Below are positions 35,133 through 43,892 of a DNA stretch of 64,000 bases, one piece after another. The notes below the pieces were generated by a model. It worked only from the letters and a program-made list of their open reading frames with translations. It did not search any database and was not told where the DNA came from. Position 1 is the stretch's first letter; each line of letters starts with the position of its first letter. The position numbers and the translations under genes are program-made. Origin of the DNA: Lachnospiraceae bacterium (GTDB lineage Bacteria > Bacillota > Clostridia > Lachnospirales > Lachnospiraceae); the NCBI GenBank assembly GCA_030524635.1, contig JAUNGG010000011.1, positions 1 to 64,000 on the forward strand, written 5' to 3'.

Positions 35133-35159
35133 AAAGCTTAATTGAAACAAACCAGGGAG

Positions 35160-35203
35160 GTCTCCCGCTTCTGCGTCACAAAGATAGAAGCGGGAGACTT
35201 TTT
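35160..35203 (+). terminator. Terminator after the PAP2 gene
   Basis: GTCTCCCGCTTCT (35160-35172) pairs perfectly with AGAAGCGGGAGAC (35186-35198), then five T. Confidence 0.93.
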
Positions 35204-35275
35204 GTTATACAGAAAATTCCTGTGCGTTAAAATCGATATAAGATGATATTTCACAAAACTTTCACATTTCCCCCC

Positions 35276-35304
35276 TTGCATCTTCCATGTTCTTTCGCTA
35301 TAAT
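35276..35304 (+). promoter_or_regulatory. Promoter of the marR-ABC exporter operon
   Basis: TTGCAT (35276-35281), a 17-nt spacer and a perfect TATAAT (35299-35304). Transcription should begin near 35311, ten bases before the MarR-type palindrome. Confidence 0.75.
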
Positions 35305-35320
35305 GCGTATATCAATTAAG

Positions 35321-35334
35321 TAGTTAGCTAACTA
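35321..35334. promoter_or_regulatory. MarR-type operator palindrome
   Basis: TAGTTAGCTAACTA is a perfect 14-bp palindrome just past the predicted transcription start. A half-copy, AACTATT, recurs at 35336-35342. The position suits repression by the product of the first gene, a MarR regulator. Confidence 0.7.
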
Positions 35335-35430
35335 TTAACTATTTAATTAATGAATCCGCAATGGAGAAACAAGGAGATCTTAAGATCCTGACCAGCAGCG
35401 GAAATTCAAAAAAGAAAAAGGAGGGACCCT

Positions 35431-35949
35431 ATGTTCGGATGCTGTCAGGAACCCAACACACCTGGCCACCGCGTTATGAAGCTGTTTGCAAAGGTTACCC
35501 GGATGCAGCGGAGCGTAATTGCCAGCCGGGTGAAGCAGACCGGAGTTTACCGCAGCCAGCATCAGATCCTGATGTACATTGCTTTGAATCCAGATGCATC
35601 TCAGAAGGATATTGCCAGGATGCATGAGGTTTCCACTGCTACCATTGCCGTTTCCTTAAAGAAGCTGGAAAAGGGCGGCTACATCCGCCGGGTGGTGGAT
35701 ACTCTCGATAACCGCTGCAACCGTCTTCAGGTAACGGAGAAGGGCCAGCAGGTGGTGGATCAGAGCCATGAGATCTTTTTGAATACGGAAAAGGAAATAT
35801 TTGGCGGATTTACGGAAGATGATTTCCAGGCATTGGAAAGATTGCTGGCCCGTGTGTACCGCAATATGGAACAGATGAATGGAGGAAGCTGCAAAGAAAC
35901 GGATACAGATGAAAAACAATTGGAGGAGAAAGAGAGGAATTTGACGTGA
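35431..35949 (+). CDS. MarR-family transcriptional regulator
   Basis: A 172-residue winged-helix regulator. The recognition region is ASQKDIARMHEVSTATIAVSLKKL (about 56-79; shown in part as STATIAVSLKKLEKGGYIRR) and the wing has the conserved DNRCNRLQVTEKG. The C-terminal ~20 residues are charged and not conserved. AAGGAGGGACCCT precedes the ATG. It overlaps the first ABC gene by four bases (GTGA) and has a perfect palindrome in its leader, so an autoregulated repressor of the exporter is likely. Confidence 0.92.
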   Translation: MFGCCQEPNTPGHRVMKLFAKVTRMQRSVIASRVKQTGVYRSQHQILMYIALNPDASQKDIARMHEVSTATIAVSLKKLEKGGYIRRVVDTLDNRCNRLQVTEKGQQVVDQSHEIFLNTEKEIFGGFTEDDFQALERLLARVYRNMEQMNGGSCKETDTDEKQLEEKERNLT

Positions 35950-37685
35950 AGCGATACAAAAAATATATCAGCCCATATCTCAGTGCGTTCATTCTGGGGC
36001 CTCTCCTGATGCTGACGGAGGTGGCCGGGGAGATCATGCTTCCCAAGCTGATGTCTCTGATCATCAATAACGGAGTGGCAAACCGGGACACCCGGTATAT
36101 CGTGATGATGGGACTGCTTATGGTGCTGGCTGCCGGGGTGATGGCAGTAGGAGGAATCGGCGGCGCTTATTTCAGTGCCAAGGCATCCATCTCCTTTACC
36201 AGTGATCTGCGCCAGGATCTGTTTGCCAAGGTGCAGAAATTTTCTTTTAAAAATATTGATGATTTTTCCACCGGATCCTTGGTTACCCGTCTGACCAATG
36301 ATATCCAGCAGATCCAGAATGTGATCATGATGGGACTTCGGATGATGTTCCGCGCACCAGGTATGTTTGTGGGTGCGCTGATTATGGCGTTTCTGATGAA
36401 CGCAAAATTAGCGGCAGTGATCCTGGTGGTGATCCCGCTTCTGACGCTGGCCATTGCCCTGATCTTAAAGACCGCGTATCCCAGGTTCCAGATGATGCAG
36501 AAGACCATTGACCATTTAAACAACGGCATCCAGGAAGCGCTGATCAATGTGCGGGTGATCAAATCCTTCGTCCGGGAGAACCATGAGGAGGAGAAGTTTC
36601 AGAAGGCAAATGACAATCTTAAGCAGGCCAGCATGGGCGCTTTAAAGATCGTGATCGCCACTATGCCGGTGATGACCCTGGCCATGAATGTTACGACGCT
36701 GGCAGTTGTCTGGTACGGCGGCAATATCATCATTGCCGGCAATATGCAGGTAGGCGATCTGACTGCCTTTACCACCTATATCGTGCAGATCCTGATGTCT
36801 CTTATGATGCTTTCCATGGTGTTCCTGCAAAGCTCCCGTGCCATGGCCTGTATCAAGCGTGTAAATGAGGTCATGGATGTGGACATCGACTTAACGGATG
36901 ATGAGGCAAAGCAGCCTGAGCGGAAGGTGACCGAGGGGAGAGTGGAGTTTCGGGATGTCTGTTTTGCCTATGATGGACAGAAGGACAGTCTGGTGCTGGA
37001 GCACTTAAACTTTACTGCAGAGCCGGGGCAGACCATCGGCATCATCGGTTCCACCGGCAGCGGAAAAACCTCCCTGGTACAGCTGATTCCCAGATTGTAT
37101 GATGTGACCTCCGGCCAGGTGCTGGTGGATGGAGTGGATGTGCGGGATTATTCCCTGCGCCATCTACGGAATGGTGTGGGCATGGTGCTTCAGAAAAATG
37201 TACTGTTTTCCGGCTCCATCGAGGAAAACCTGCGCTGGGGTGACGAGGAGGCCTCCATGGAGGAGCTTAAGTCAGCAGCCGACAGCGCCCAGGCGGACGG
37301 ATTTGTGACAGCATTTCCAAATGGTTATGATACGGAGATGGGGCAGGGCGGCGCCAATGTTTCCGGAGGCCAGAAGCAGCGTCTCTGCATCGCAAGGGCG
37401 CTGTTAAAGAAGCCGAAGATCCTGATTCTGGATGACAGCACCAGTGCGGTGGATACGGCTACCGAAGCAAAGATCCGGGAATGCTTCCGGACTGCCCTGA
37501 AGGATACCACGAAATTTATCATTGCCCAGCGGATCGGTTCTGTGGAAAATGCAGATCAGATCATGGTGTTAGATGACGGGAAAATTCTGGCTATCGGTAC
37601 CCATGAGGAGCTTTTAAAATCCTGTGAAGCCTACCAGGAGATTTATTATTCCCAGAAGGATCGTGAGAAGGAGGTGAGTGCCTGA
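35946..37685 (+). CDS. Heterodimeric ABC exporter subunit with degenerate ATP site
   Basis: A 579-residue fusion of a six-helix exporter domain and an ATPase. Walker A is GSTGSGKT (368-375) and the signature VSGGQKQR is canonical. The catalytic Glu is replaced in LDDSTSAVD (D496-D497), and the switch His is Gln in IIAQR (Q528). This is the pattern of the inactive-site partner in asymmetric exporters such as TM287/288 or BmrCD. The start is GTG overlapping marR; the end overlaps the partner by one base. Drug or lipid efflux is the usual role. Confidence 0.93.
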   Translation: MKRYKKYISPYLSAFILGPLLMLTEVAGEIMLPKLMSLIINNGVANRDTRYIVMMGLLMVLAAGVMAVGGIGGAYFSAKASISFTSDLRQDLFAKVQKFSFKNIDDFSTGSLVTRLTNDIQQIQNVIMMGLRMMFRAPGMFVGALIMAFLMNAKLAAVILVVIPLLTLAIALILKTAYPRFQMMQKTIDHLNNGIQEALINVRVIKSFVRENHEEEKFQKANDNLKQASMGALKIVIATMPVMTLAMNVTTLAVVWYGGNIIIAGNMQVGDLTAFTTYIVQILMSLMMLSMVFLQSSRAMACIKRVNEVMDVDIDLTDDEAKQPERKVTEGRVEFRDVCFAYDGQKDSLVLEHLNFTAEPGQTIGIIGSTGSGKTSLVQLIPRLYDVTSGQVLVDGVDVRDYSLRHLRNGVGMVLQKNVLFSGSIEENLRWGDEEASMEELKSAADSAQADGFVTAFPNGYDTEMGQGGANVSGGQKQRLCIARALLKKPKILILDDSTSAVDTATEAKIRECFRTALKDTTKFIIAQRIGSVENADQIMVLDDGKILAIGTHEELLKSCEAYQEIYYSQKDREKEVSA

Positions 37686-39568
37686 TGGATATGGAGAAGA
37701 GAAGACAAAGCTTAAAGCGAAGATATGGAAATCGGGCAGCCTCCGCACCGGTGAGAAGAGGTCCAGGTCCGGGCGGTCCGGGAGGCGCCAGACGGATGGG
37801 CGGGCCGAAGGGAATGCCGAAAAATACAAAGCAGACAGTAAGCCGTCTGATGCATTATCTGGATGCCGATAAGGGGAAAATGATCCTGGCTGTTTTCTGC
37901 GTGATCATCAATACCCTTGCCACTCTGGCCGGCTCCTATATGCTGCGGCCGATCATCAACACATACATCGCTCCCACGGACGGAAGCCGCGGCGATGCAG
38001 CAGGGCTGGCAGGCGCCTTGCTGGTTATGGCAGCGATCTATCTGGCAGGCGTTCTGGCGAACTATTTCCAGGCGAAGATCATGCTGACAGTAGCCCAAAA
38101 TGCCCTTCAAAGGCTGCGGGATGACCTGTTTACCAAGCTGCAGACTCTGCCGGTCCGCTACTATGATACCAACAGCAACGGCGATATTATGAGCCGGTTT
38201 ACCAACGATGTGGATACCATCGGCAATATGCTGAGCAGTACTCTGGTGCAGCTGTTTTCCGGTGCTCTGAGTCTGGTGGGAACCCTGCTTCTGATGCTTT
38301 ATACGAATATCTATCTGACCGCAGTGACCCTTGTGATGATCCCGCTGATGATGAAGGCAGGAGGAGCGGTGGCAGGACGGAGCCAGAAGTTTTTCTCGGC
38401 CCAGCAGTATTCCCTGGGCGCCTTAAACGGTTATGTGGAGGAGATGATCACCGGGCAGAAGGTGGTCAAGGTATTCTGCCATGAGGATGTGGCAGAGGAG
38501 GAGTTCCATATCTTAAATGAAGAGCTTCGGGAGAATCAGATCCGGGCACAGTTCTTCGGCGGTGTTATGGGGCCTGTGATGAACAATTTAAGCCAGGTCA
38601 ATTACGCTTTGACGGCCTGTATCGGCGGCCTGCTGTGCGTGCTGAAGGGCTTTGATGTGGGAGGACTTACTGTATTTTTAAATTTCTCCCGTCAGTTTTC
38701 CAGGCCCATTAATGAGATCTCCATGCAGATCTCCAATGTATTCTCTGCCCTGGCCGGAGCCGAGCGTGTGTTCCGGGTCATGGATGAGGAGCCGGAGCCG
38801 GCTGACGCACCAGATGCCAGGGTACTGGAGCCTATGGAAGGCCATGTGATCCTGGATCATGTAACCTTCGGCTATGTGCCGGAAAAGACCATCCTGAAGG
38901 ATGTGAGCCTGTACGCAAAACCGGGTCAGAAGATTGCTTTTGTAGGCTCCACCGGAGCAGGAAAGACCACCATTACCAATCTGATCAACCGGTTCTACGA
39001 CATTCAGTCCGGCACCATCACCATCGATGGTGTGGATATCAAGAAGATCAGCCGGGAGAACCTGCGGAAAAACATTGCCATGGTGCTTCAGGATACCCAC
39101 CTGTTTACCGGAACCGTCCGGGAAAATATCCGGTACGGCCGGCTGGATGCCACAGATGAAGAGGTAATCCAGGCAGCAAAGACAGCATCCGCCCACTCCT
39201 TTATCATGCGTCTGCCCAAGGGCTATGACACCATGCTGGAGGGTGACGGCGCCAACTTAAGCCAGGGCCAGAGACAGCTGTTAAATATCGCCAGAGCCGC
39301 CATCTCCAAGGCTCCGATCCTGATTCTGGATGAGGCCACCAGTTCAGTAGATACCCGTACGGAAAAGCATATCGAGCATGGTATGGATCGGCTGATGGCA
39401 GACCGCACCACATTCGTGATCGCTCATCGCCTGTCCACCGTCCGCAATGCCAATGCCATCATGGTCCTGGAAAACGGTCAGATCATTGAGCGTGGTGATC
39501 ATGATGATCTGGTAGCACAAAAAGGGCGTTATTATCAGCTGTATACCGGTCTGTCGGAATTGGATTAA
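37685..39568 (+). CDS. Heterodimeric ABC exporter subunit with canonical ATP site
   Basis: A 627-residue partner. A basic, Gly/Pro/Arg-rich tail of about 45 residues (VRRGPGPGGPGGARRMGG) precedes the six-helix domain. The ATPase has Walker A GSTGAGKTT, catalytic E550 in LDEATSS and switch H581 in IAHRLST. Its signature is LSQGQ (525-529) rather than LSGGQ, which composes the degenerate site with the other subunit's residues. Together the two genes form an asymmetric exporter under MarR control. Confidence 0.93.
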   Translation: MDMEKRRQSLKRRYGNRAASAPVRRGPGPGGPGGARRMGGPKGMPKNTKQTVSRLMHYLDADKGKMILAVFCVIINTLATLAGSYMLRPIINTYIAPTDGSRGDAAGLAGALLVMAAIYLAGVLANYFQAKIMLTVAQNALQRLRDDLFTKLQTLPVRYYDTNSNGDIMSRFTNDVDTIGNMLSSTLVQLFSGALSLVGTLLLMLYTNIYLTAVTLVMIPLMMKAGGAVAGRSQKFFSAQQYSLGALNGYVEEMITGQKVVKVFCHEDVAEEEFHILNEELRENQIRAQFFGGVMGPVMNNLSQVNYALTACIGGLLCVLKGFDVGGLTVFLNFSRQFSRPINEISMQISNVFSALAGAERVFRVMDEEPEPADAPDARVLEPMEGHVILDHVTFGYVPEKTILKDVSLYAKPGQKIAFVGSTGAGKTTITNLINRFYDIQSGTITIDGVDIKKISRENLRKNIAMVLQDTHLFTGTVRENIRYGRLDATDEEVIQAAKTASAHSFIMRLPKGYDTMLEGDGANLSQGQRQLLNIARAAISKAPILILDEATSSVDTRTEKHIEHGMDRLMADRTTFVIAHRLSTVRNANAIMVLENGQIIERGDHDDLVAQKGRYYQLYTGLSELD

Positions 39569-39777
39569 TAGTTTTTTCTAATGAAAATATATTAGATATA
39601 TTAATAAAAAGTAACAGGGCGATGAAATTGGAAAATAACTGGTGAAAAAATAAATAAAATTTTCACAATGTTGGAACGGCCCATAGTTTCCTAAAGTTAT
39701 CTGAAATTTACAGGGAATTGGAAGAAAAAACCAAGAAAATTTTCGAAAAATAAGGGGCGCCAAAGCAGGAAATCAAG
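39569..39777. other. AT-rich intergenic stretch, no feature recognised
   Basis: About 210 bp between the exporter stop and the terminator at 39778. It is very AT-rich with A-runs. No ORF with a ribosome site, RNA family or repeat was recognised. Confidence 0.5.
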
Positions 39778-39843
39778 AAAAGTCCGATCAAAATTTAGAA
39801 GGAAATGTGTAGTGATTTTTCCTAAATTTTAATCGGACTTTTT
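39778..39843 (+). terminator. Long terminator between the exporter and rnf operons
   Basis: AAAGTCCGAT (39778-39787), AAAATTTA and AAGGAAA pair in turn with TTTTCCT, AAATTTT and ATCGGACTTT, giving a stem of about 25 bp with small bulges and a T-rich tail. Confidence 0.88.
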
Positions 39844-39888
39844 GTTTGTTTTTCCAAAAAAACAATCTGGGATAGGTACTGTTTTAAA

Positions 39889-39906
39889 TTGTGCAAATTT
39901 TAACAA
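39889..39906. promoter_or_regulatory. Possible Rex (redox repressor) operator
   Basis: TTGTGCAAATTTTAACAA matches 12 of 14 fixed positions of the Rex consensus TTGTTAA-N4-TTAACAA. It lies about 85 bp upstream of the -35 of the rnf promoter. Rex senses the NADH/NAD ratio, which would suit the Rnf complex, but the distance from the promoter is large. Confidence 0.35.
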
Positions 39907-39989
39907 AAGAAGAAAAAATTACTGGTTCAAAGACGACAAAAAATGGAGAAAAAGGAATAAAAACTTGCAAATCCATAGGGAAATTTGAA

Positions 39990-40018
39990 TTGTGCGTGAC
40001 AAGGAAGTGTGTTATACT
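39990..40018 (+). promoter_or_regulatory. Promoter of the rnf operon
   Basis: TTGTGC (39990-39995), a 17-nt spacer and TATACT (40013-40018). It gives a leader of about 140 nt before rnfC with no recognised riboswitch. Confidence 0.55.
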
Positions 40019-40166
40019 GTTAAAGATGACCAGGCTGAACAGGTCAGCAGTCTGATCAGAAATTCAGGAAAATCCGGCAATTCATGATGTAAGCAGTTAC
40101 AGCTGTAATTATTGTCTGTATTGTTCGGATTTTCAAGAAAATGTTATAGAAAGAGGGTTAGGTTAG

Positions 40167-41492
40167 ATGGGTTTGGCTACATTTAAAGGCGGCATTCATC
40201 CATATGAAGGAAAAGAGCTGTCAGAGAACAAACCGGTTCAGGAACTGCTTCCGAAGGGCGAGCTGGTGTATCCGATGTCTCAGCATATCGGCGCTCCCGC
40301 AAAGCCATTAGTGAAAAAGGGCGACCGTGTATTAGTCGGCCAGAAGATCGGTGAAGCAGGCGGATTCATCTCCGCGAACGTAATCTGTTCCGTGTCCGGT
40401 ACTGTAAAAGCGGTAGAGCCGAGACTGGTTGTAAGCGGTCAGATGGTAACAAGCATTATCGTGGAGAACGATGGATTGTATGAAACCATTCCTCATTTTG
40501 GGGAAGATCGGGATTACACAAAGCTCTCCAAGGAAGAGATCCGCAATATCGTAAAAGAAGCAGGTATTGTTGGTTTAGGCGGTGCAGGCTTCCCCACTCA
40601 TGTGAAGCTGACACCAAAGGATGAGTCCAAGATTGACTATATCCTGGTAAATGGTGCGGAGTGTGAGCCATACTTAACTTCCGACTACCGCATGATGATG
40701 GAAGAGCCGGAGAAGATCGTAGGCGGATTAAAGGTGATCCTGTCCCTGTTCGACAATGCCAAGGGCGTCATCGGTATCGAGAACAATAAGCCGGAGGGCA
40801 TTAAGAAGCTTCAGGAATTAGTGAAGGATGAGCCAAGGATCGAAGTAAGAGAGCTGCTTACCAAGTACCCTCAGGGCGGTGAGCGTTCCCTGATCTATGC
40901 CATCACCGGAAGAAGCGTAAATTCCTCCATGCTCCCTGCAGACGCAGGCTGTATCGTGGACAATATCGATACGGTGATCGCGATCTACAATGCGGTGTGC
41001 AAGCAGACACCTCTGATCCGCAAGATCATCACCATCACAGGAGATGCCATCGCAAATCCACAGAACTTCAATGTAAAGCTGGGAACCAATTACCAGGAGC
41101 TGGTAGCAGCAGCCGGCGGCTTTAAGACCGAACCGGAAAAGATCATCTCCGGCGGCCCGATGATGGGTATGGCGTTATTTACCATCGATGTGCCGGTAGC
41201 AAAGACTTCCTCCGCACTTACCTGCTTTACCAAAGATATGGTAGCAGCTCAGGCTCCTACTCCATGTATCCGCTGCGGACGCTGCGTGGCAGCATGTCCA
41301 AGCCATATTGTACCGCCGATGATGATGAAGGCAGCACTGAAGAATGACTGTGCAGCATTTGAGAAGGTAAACGGTATGGAATGTATGGAGTGCGGAAGCT
41401 GTACGTATGTATGTCCTGCAAAGCGTCCTCTTACCCAGGCATTTAAGGATATGAGAAAGCAGGTTGCAGCAAACCGCAGAAAGAAAGCGTAG
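40167..41492 (+). CDS. rnfC: Rnf complex subunit C
   Basis: A 441-residue NADH-binding, FMN- and iron-sulfur-containing subunit of the ferredoxin:NAD oxidoreductase. The N-terminal barrel-sandwich hybrid domain precedes the Complex I 51-kDa-like fold with GLGGAGFPTHVK. Two 4Fe-4S sets lie at C367-C370-C373-C377 and C406-C409-C412-C416. First gene of the operon, in the order C-D-G-E-A-B usual for Clostridia. It passes electrons between NAD and the membrane subunits while the complex pumps sodium ions or protons. AAGAGGG is the ribosome site. Confidence 0.96.
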   Translation: MGLATFKGGIHPYEGKELSENKPVQELLPKGELVYPMSQHIGAPAKPLVKKGDRVLVGQKIGEAGGFISANVICSVSGTVKAVEPRLVVSGQMVTSIIVENDGLYETIPHFGEDRDYTKLSKEEIRNIVKEAGIVGLGGAGFPTHVKLTPKDESKIDYILVNGAECEPYLTSDYRMMMEEPEKIVGGLKVILSLFDNAKGVIGIENNKPEGIKKLQELVKDEPRIEVRELLTKYPQGGERSLIYAITGRSVNSSMLPADAGCIVDNIDTVIAIYNAVCKQTPLIRKIITITGDAIANPQNFNVKLGTNYQELVAAAGGFKTEPEKIISGGPMMGMALFTIDVPVAKTSSALTCFTKDMVAAQAPTPCIRCGRCVAACPSHIVPPMMMKAALKNDCAAFEKVNGMECMECGSCTYVCPAKRPLTQAFKDMRKQVAANRRKKA

Positions 41493-41505
41493 GAGGGATT
41501 ATAGC

Positions 41506-42432
41506 ATGAATCGATTATTAAACGTATCATCGTCCCCTCACGTCAGGGACTCGGTGACAACGCAGAGCGTTATGTTCGATGTGCTGATTGCCATGCTTCC
41601 GGCAGCAGCCTTCGGTGTTTATCAGTTTGGCTTCCATGCACTGCTTGTGATTATCGCCACCATGGCAGCATGTGTGCTGAGCGAGTATCTCTATGAAAAA
41701 GGCATGAAGCTTCCGATTACAGTGGCTGACGGCAGTGCCCTGGTAACAGGTATGATCCTGGCATTAAACATGCCGGCAGATATTCCGCTGTGGATCCCCA
41801 TGTTAGGCGGCGTATTTGCGATTGTTGTAGTAAAGCAGCTGTACGGCGGTCTGGGACAGAACTTTATGAACCCGGCTTTAGCAGGCAGATGCTTCCTGCT
41901 GATTTCCTTTGCAGGCAAGATGTCCAGCTTCACTCTGGACGGATGGACCGGCGCAACTCCTCTGGCTCAGTTAAAGGCAGGCCAGAGCGTAGATGTGGCA
42001 GCTATGTTTATCGGCCGCATCCCTGGAACCATCGGTGAGGTATCGGTAATTGCCCTGCTGATCGGTGCAGCTTACATGGTATTTAAGAAGGTGATTTCCC
42101 TGCGGATCCCGGTTACCTATATCGTAACCACCGCACTGTTTGTATTTATTTTCGGACAGCATGATTTAGGCTTTGTGGCAGCACATGTATTCGGCGGCGG
42201 TCTGATCTTCGGTGCATTCTTTATGGCAACGGATTATGTGACCAGCCCCATCACTCCAAAGGGACAGATCGTATTCGGCGTGCTGCTTGGTATCCTGACC
42301 GGACTGTTCCGTCTGTTCGGCGGCTCCGCAGAGGGCGTTTCCTATGCGATCATCATCAGCAACATGCTGGTTCCGCTGATTGAGAAATTTACCCTTCCGA
42401 CAGCATTTGGAAAGGAGGGCAAGAAGTCATGA
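41506..42432 (+). CDS. rnfD: Rnf complex subunit D
   Basis: A 308-residue polytopic membrane subunit that in characterised complexes carries covalent FMN. The segment FMATDYVTSPITPKGQI is where the flavin-bearing Thr lies in RnfD/NqrB relatives. The frame is open from 41464 inside rnfC, but AGGAGGG at 41491 fixes the ATG at 41506. Its last four bases overlap rnfG. Confidence 0.94.
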   Translation: MNRLLNVSSSPHVRDSVTTQSVMFDVLIAMLPAAAFGVYQFGFHALLVIIATMAACVLSEYLYEKGMKLPITVADGSALVTGMILALNMPADIPLWIPMLGGVFAIVVVKQLYGGLGQNFMNPALAGRCFLLISFAGKMSSFTLDGWTGATPLAQLKAGQSVDVAAMFIGRIPGTIGEVSVIALLIGAAYMVFKKVISLRIPVTYIVTTALFVFIFGQHDLGFVAAHVFGGGLIFGAFFMATDYVTSPITPKGQIVFGVLLGILTGLFRLFGGSAEGVSYAIIISNMLVPLIEKFTLPTAFGKEGKKS

Positions 42433-43040
42433 GTAAAGGTGGATTTATGAAGGACGCCCTGGTTCTGTGTGCCATCACAGTAGTGGCAGGCGCATGTCTG
42501 GGCGGTGTTTATGAGCTGACAAAGGCTCCCATCGAGGCAGCAAATCTGGCAGCAAAGGCAGAGGCATACCGTGCGGTTCTTCCGGAGGCGGTATCCTTCG
42601 AGTCTGATGATTTAACGGATACCATAGCAGCAGCCAATGCTGATATTGCCGGCATGGGCTTCGGCAATGTTACCGTAGATGAGGCAGTGACCGCAGTAGA
42701 CGGTTCCGGCGCACCTATGGGCTATGTGGTAACCTCTACCTCCAACGACGGCTACGGCGGCGCCATCACCGTATCCGTAGGTATTCAGGCAGACGGTACC
42801 GTAAACGGCATCGAATTCTTAACCCTTGCAGAGACCGCAGGTCTTGGTATGAACGCAAGCAAGCCGGAATGGAAGGCTCAGTACGCAGGCAAGAAGGTTG
42901 AACAGTTTGCCGTTACCAAGAACGGCGCTTCAGCAGAGAATGAGATCAACGCAATCAGTGGTGCGACCATTACCAGTAACGCAGTCACCGGTGCGGTAAA
43001 TGCGGCAGTTTACTTTGCAACAAACTGCATGGCACAGTAG
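42429..43040 (+). CDS. rnfG: Rnf complex subunit G
   Basis: A 203-residue subunit with one N-terminal membrane helix and an extracytoplasmic FMN-binding domain. The flavinylation motif SGATITS (177-183) carries T180, the expected FMN phosphoester site made by ApbE; apbE itself is not in this window. It overlaps rnfD by four bases (ATGA). Confidence 0.95.
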   Translation: MSKGGFMKDALVLCAITVVAGACLGGVYELTKAPIEAANLAAKAEAYRAVLPEAVSFESDDLTDTIAAANADIAGMGFGNVTVDEAVTAVDGSGAPMGYVVTSTSNDGYGGAITVSVGIQADGTVNGIEFLTLAETAGLGMNASKPEWKAQYAGKKVEQFAVTKNGASAENEINAISGATITSNAVTGAVNAAVYFATNCMAQ

Positions 43041-43053
43041 GAGGTGGGAAGTC

Positions 43054-43878
43054 ATGAATAAATGTGTAGAACGTTTATACAACGGTATTATCAAAGAAAA
43101 CCCGACCTTCGTCCTGATGTTAGGTATGTGTCCGACCCTGGCTGTTACCACGACGGCAATCAACGGTGTGGGTATGGGACTGTCCACGACGGCGGTTCTG
43201 GTGTTCTCTAACTTAATTATCTCCGCTTTGCGGAAGATTATTCCGGATCGTGTTCGTATTCCGGCTTACATTGTAATCGTAGCATCTCTGGTTACCATCG
43301 TTCAGCTGCTTCTGCAGGCATATATCCCAAGCCTGTATGAATCTCTGGGTATCTACATCCCGCTGATCGTAGTTAACTGTATCATCCTGGGCCGTGCTGA
43401 GGCTTATGCGGCAAAGAACGGCGTGGTAGAATCTGCATTTGACGGTATCGGTATGGGACTTGGCTTCACCGTAGGCTTGACCTGTATCGCAATCTTCCGT
43501 GAGATCCTTGGCGGCGGTGCTGTATTCGGCATGGAATTTATCCCGGAGGATTTCCGCATCACCATCTTCGGTCTGGCTCCTGGTGCATTCTTTGTACTGG
43601 CAGGTCTGACTGCACTGCAGAATAAGTTCAAGGCTCCATCTGCAACCAACGGCTCTGCTCCAAAGTCTGCTCTGGCATGCGGCGGCAACTGTGCAAGCTG
43701 CAGCGGCTCTGCATGTGCATCCAACCATGAAGCTCTGGATAAGATTCGGAAGGAGCAGGAGGCTAAGGCAGCAGAGGCAAAGAAGGCAGCTGCTTTAAAG
43801 GCGGCAGAGGCGAAAAAAGCAGCAGAAGCAAAGAAGGCTGCTGAGGCAGCTGCTGCTGCAAAGAAAGCTGGAGAATAG
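43054..43878 (+). CDS. rnfE: Rnf complex subunit E with Cys-motif and Ala/Lys/Glu tail
   Basis: A 274-residue membrane subunit. The RnfE fold with about six helices fills residues 1-195 and is normal. It continues into a tail not expected of the family: a cysteine group C209-x3-C213-x2-C216-x4-C221, then about 45 residues built from Ala, Lys and Glu repeats (KKAAEAKKAAEA) that should form a long charged helix on the cytoplasmic side. RnfE proteins are usually about 200-230 residues. The ATG at 43054 is fixed by AGGAGGTGGG. Next to it lie rnfG upstream and rnfA 14 bp downstream. Confidence 0.93.
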   Translation: MNKCVERLYNGIIKENPTFVLMLGMCPTLAVTTTAINGVGMGLSTTAVLVFSNLIISALRKIIPDRVRIPAYIVIVASLVTIVQLLLQAYIPSLYESLGIYIPLIVVNCIILGRAEAYAAKNGVVESAFDGIGMGLGFTVGLTCIAIFREILGGGAVFGMEFIPEDFRITIFGLAPGAFFVLAGLTALQNKFKAPSATNGSAPKSALACGGNCASCSGSACASNHEALDKIRKEQEAKAAEAKKAAALKAAEAKKAAEAKKAAEAAAAAKKAGE

Positions 43879-43892
43879 GAGGGACCAGGTAG

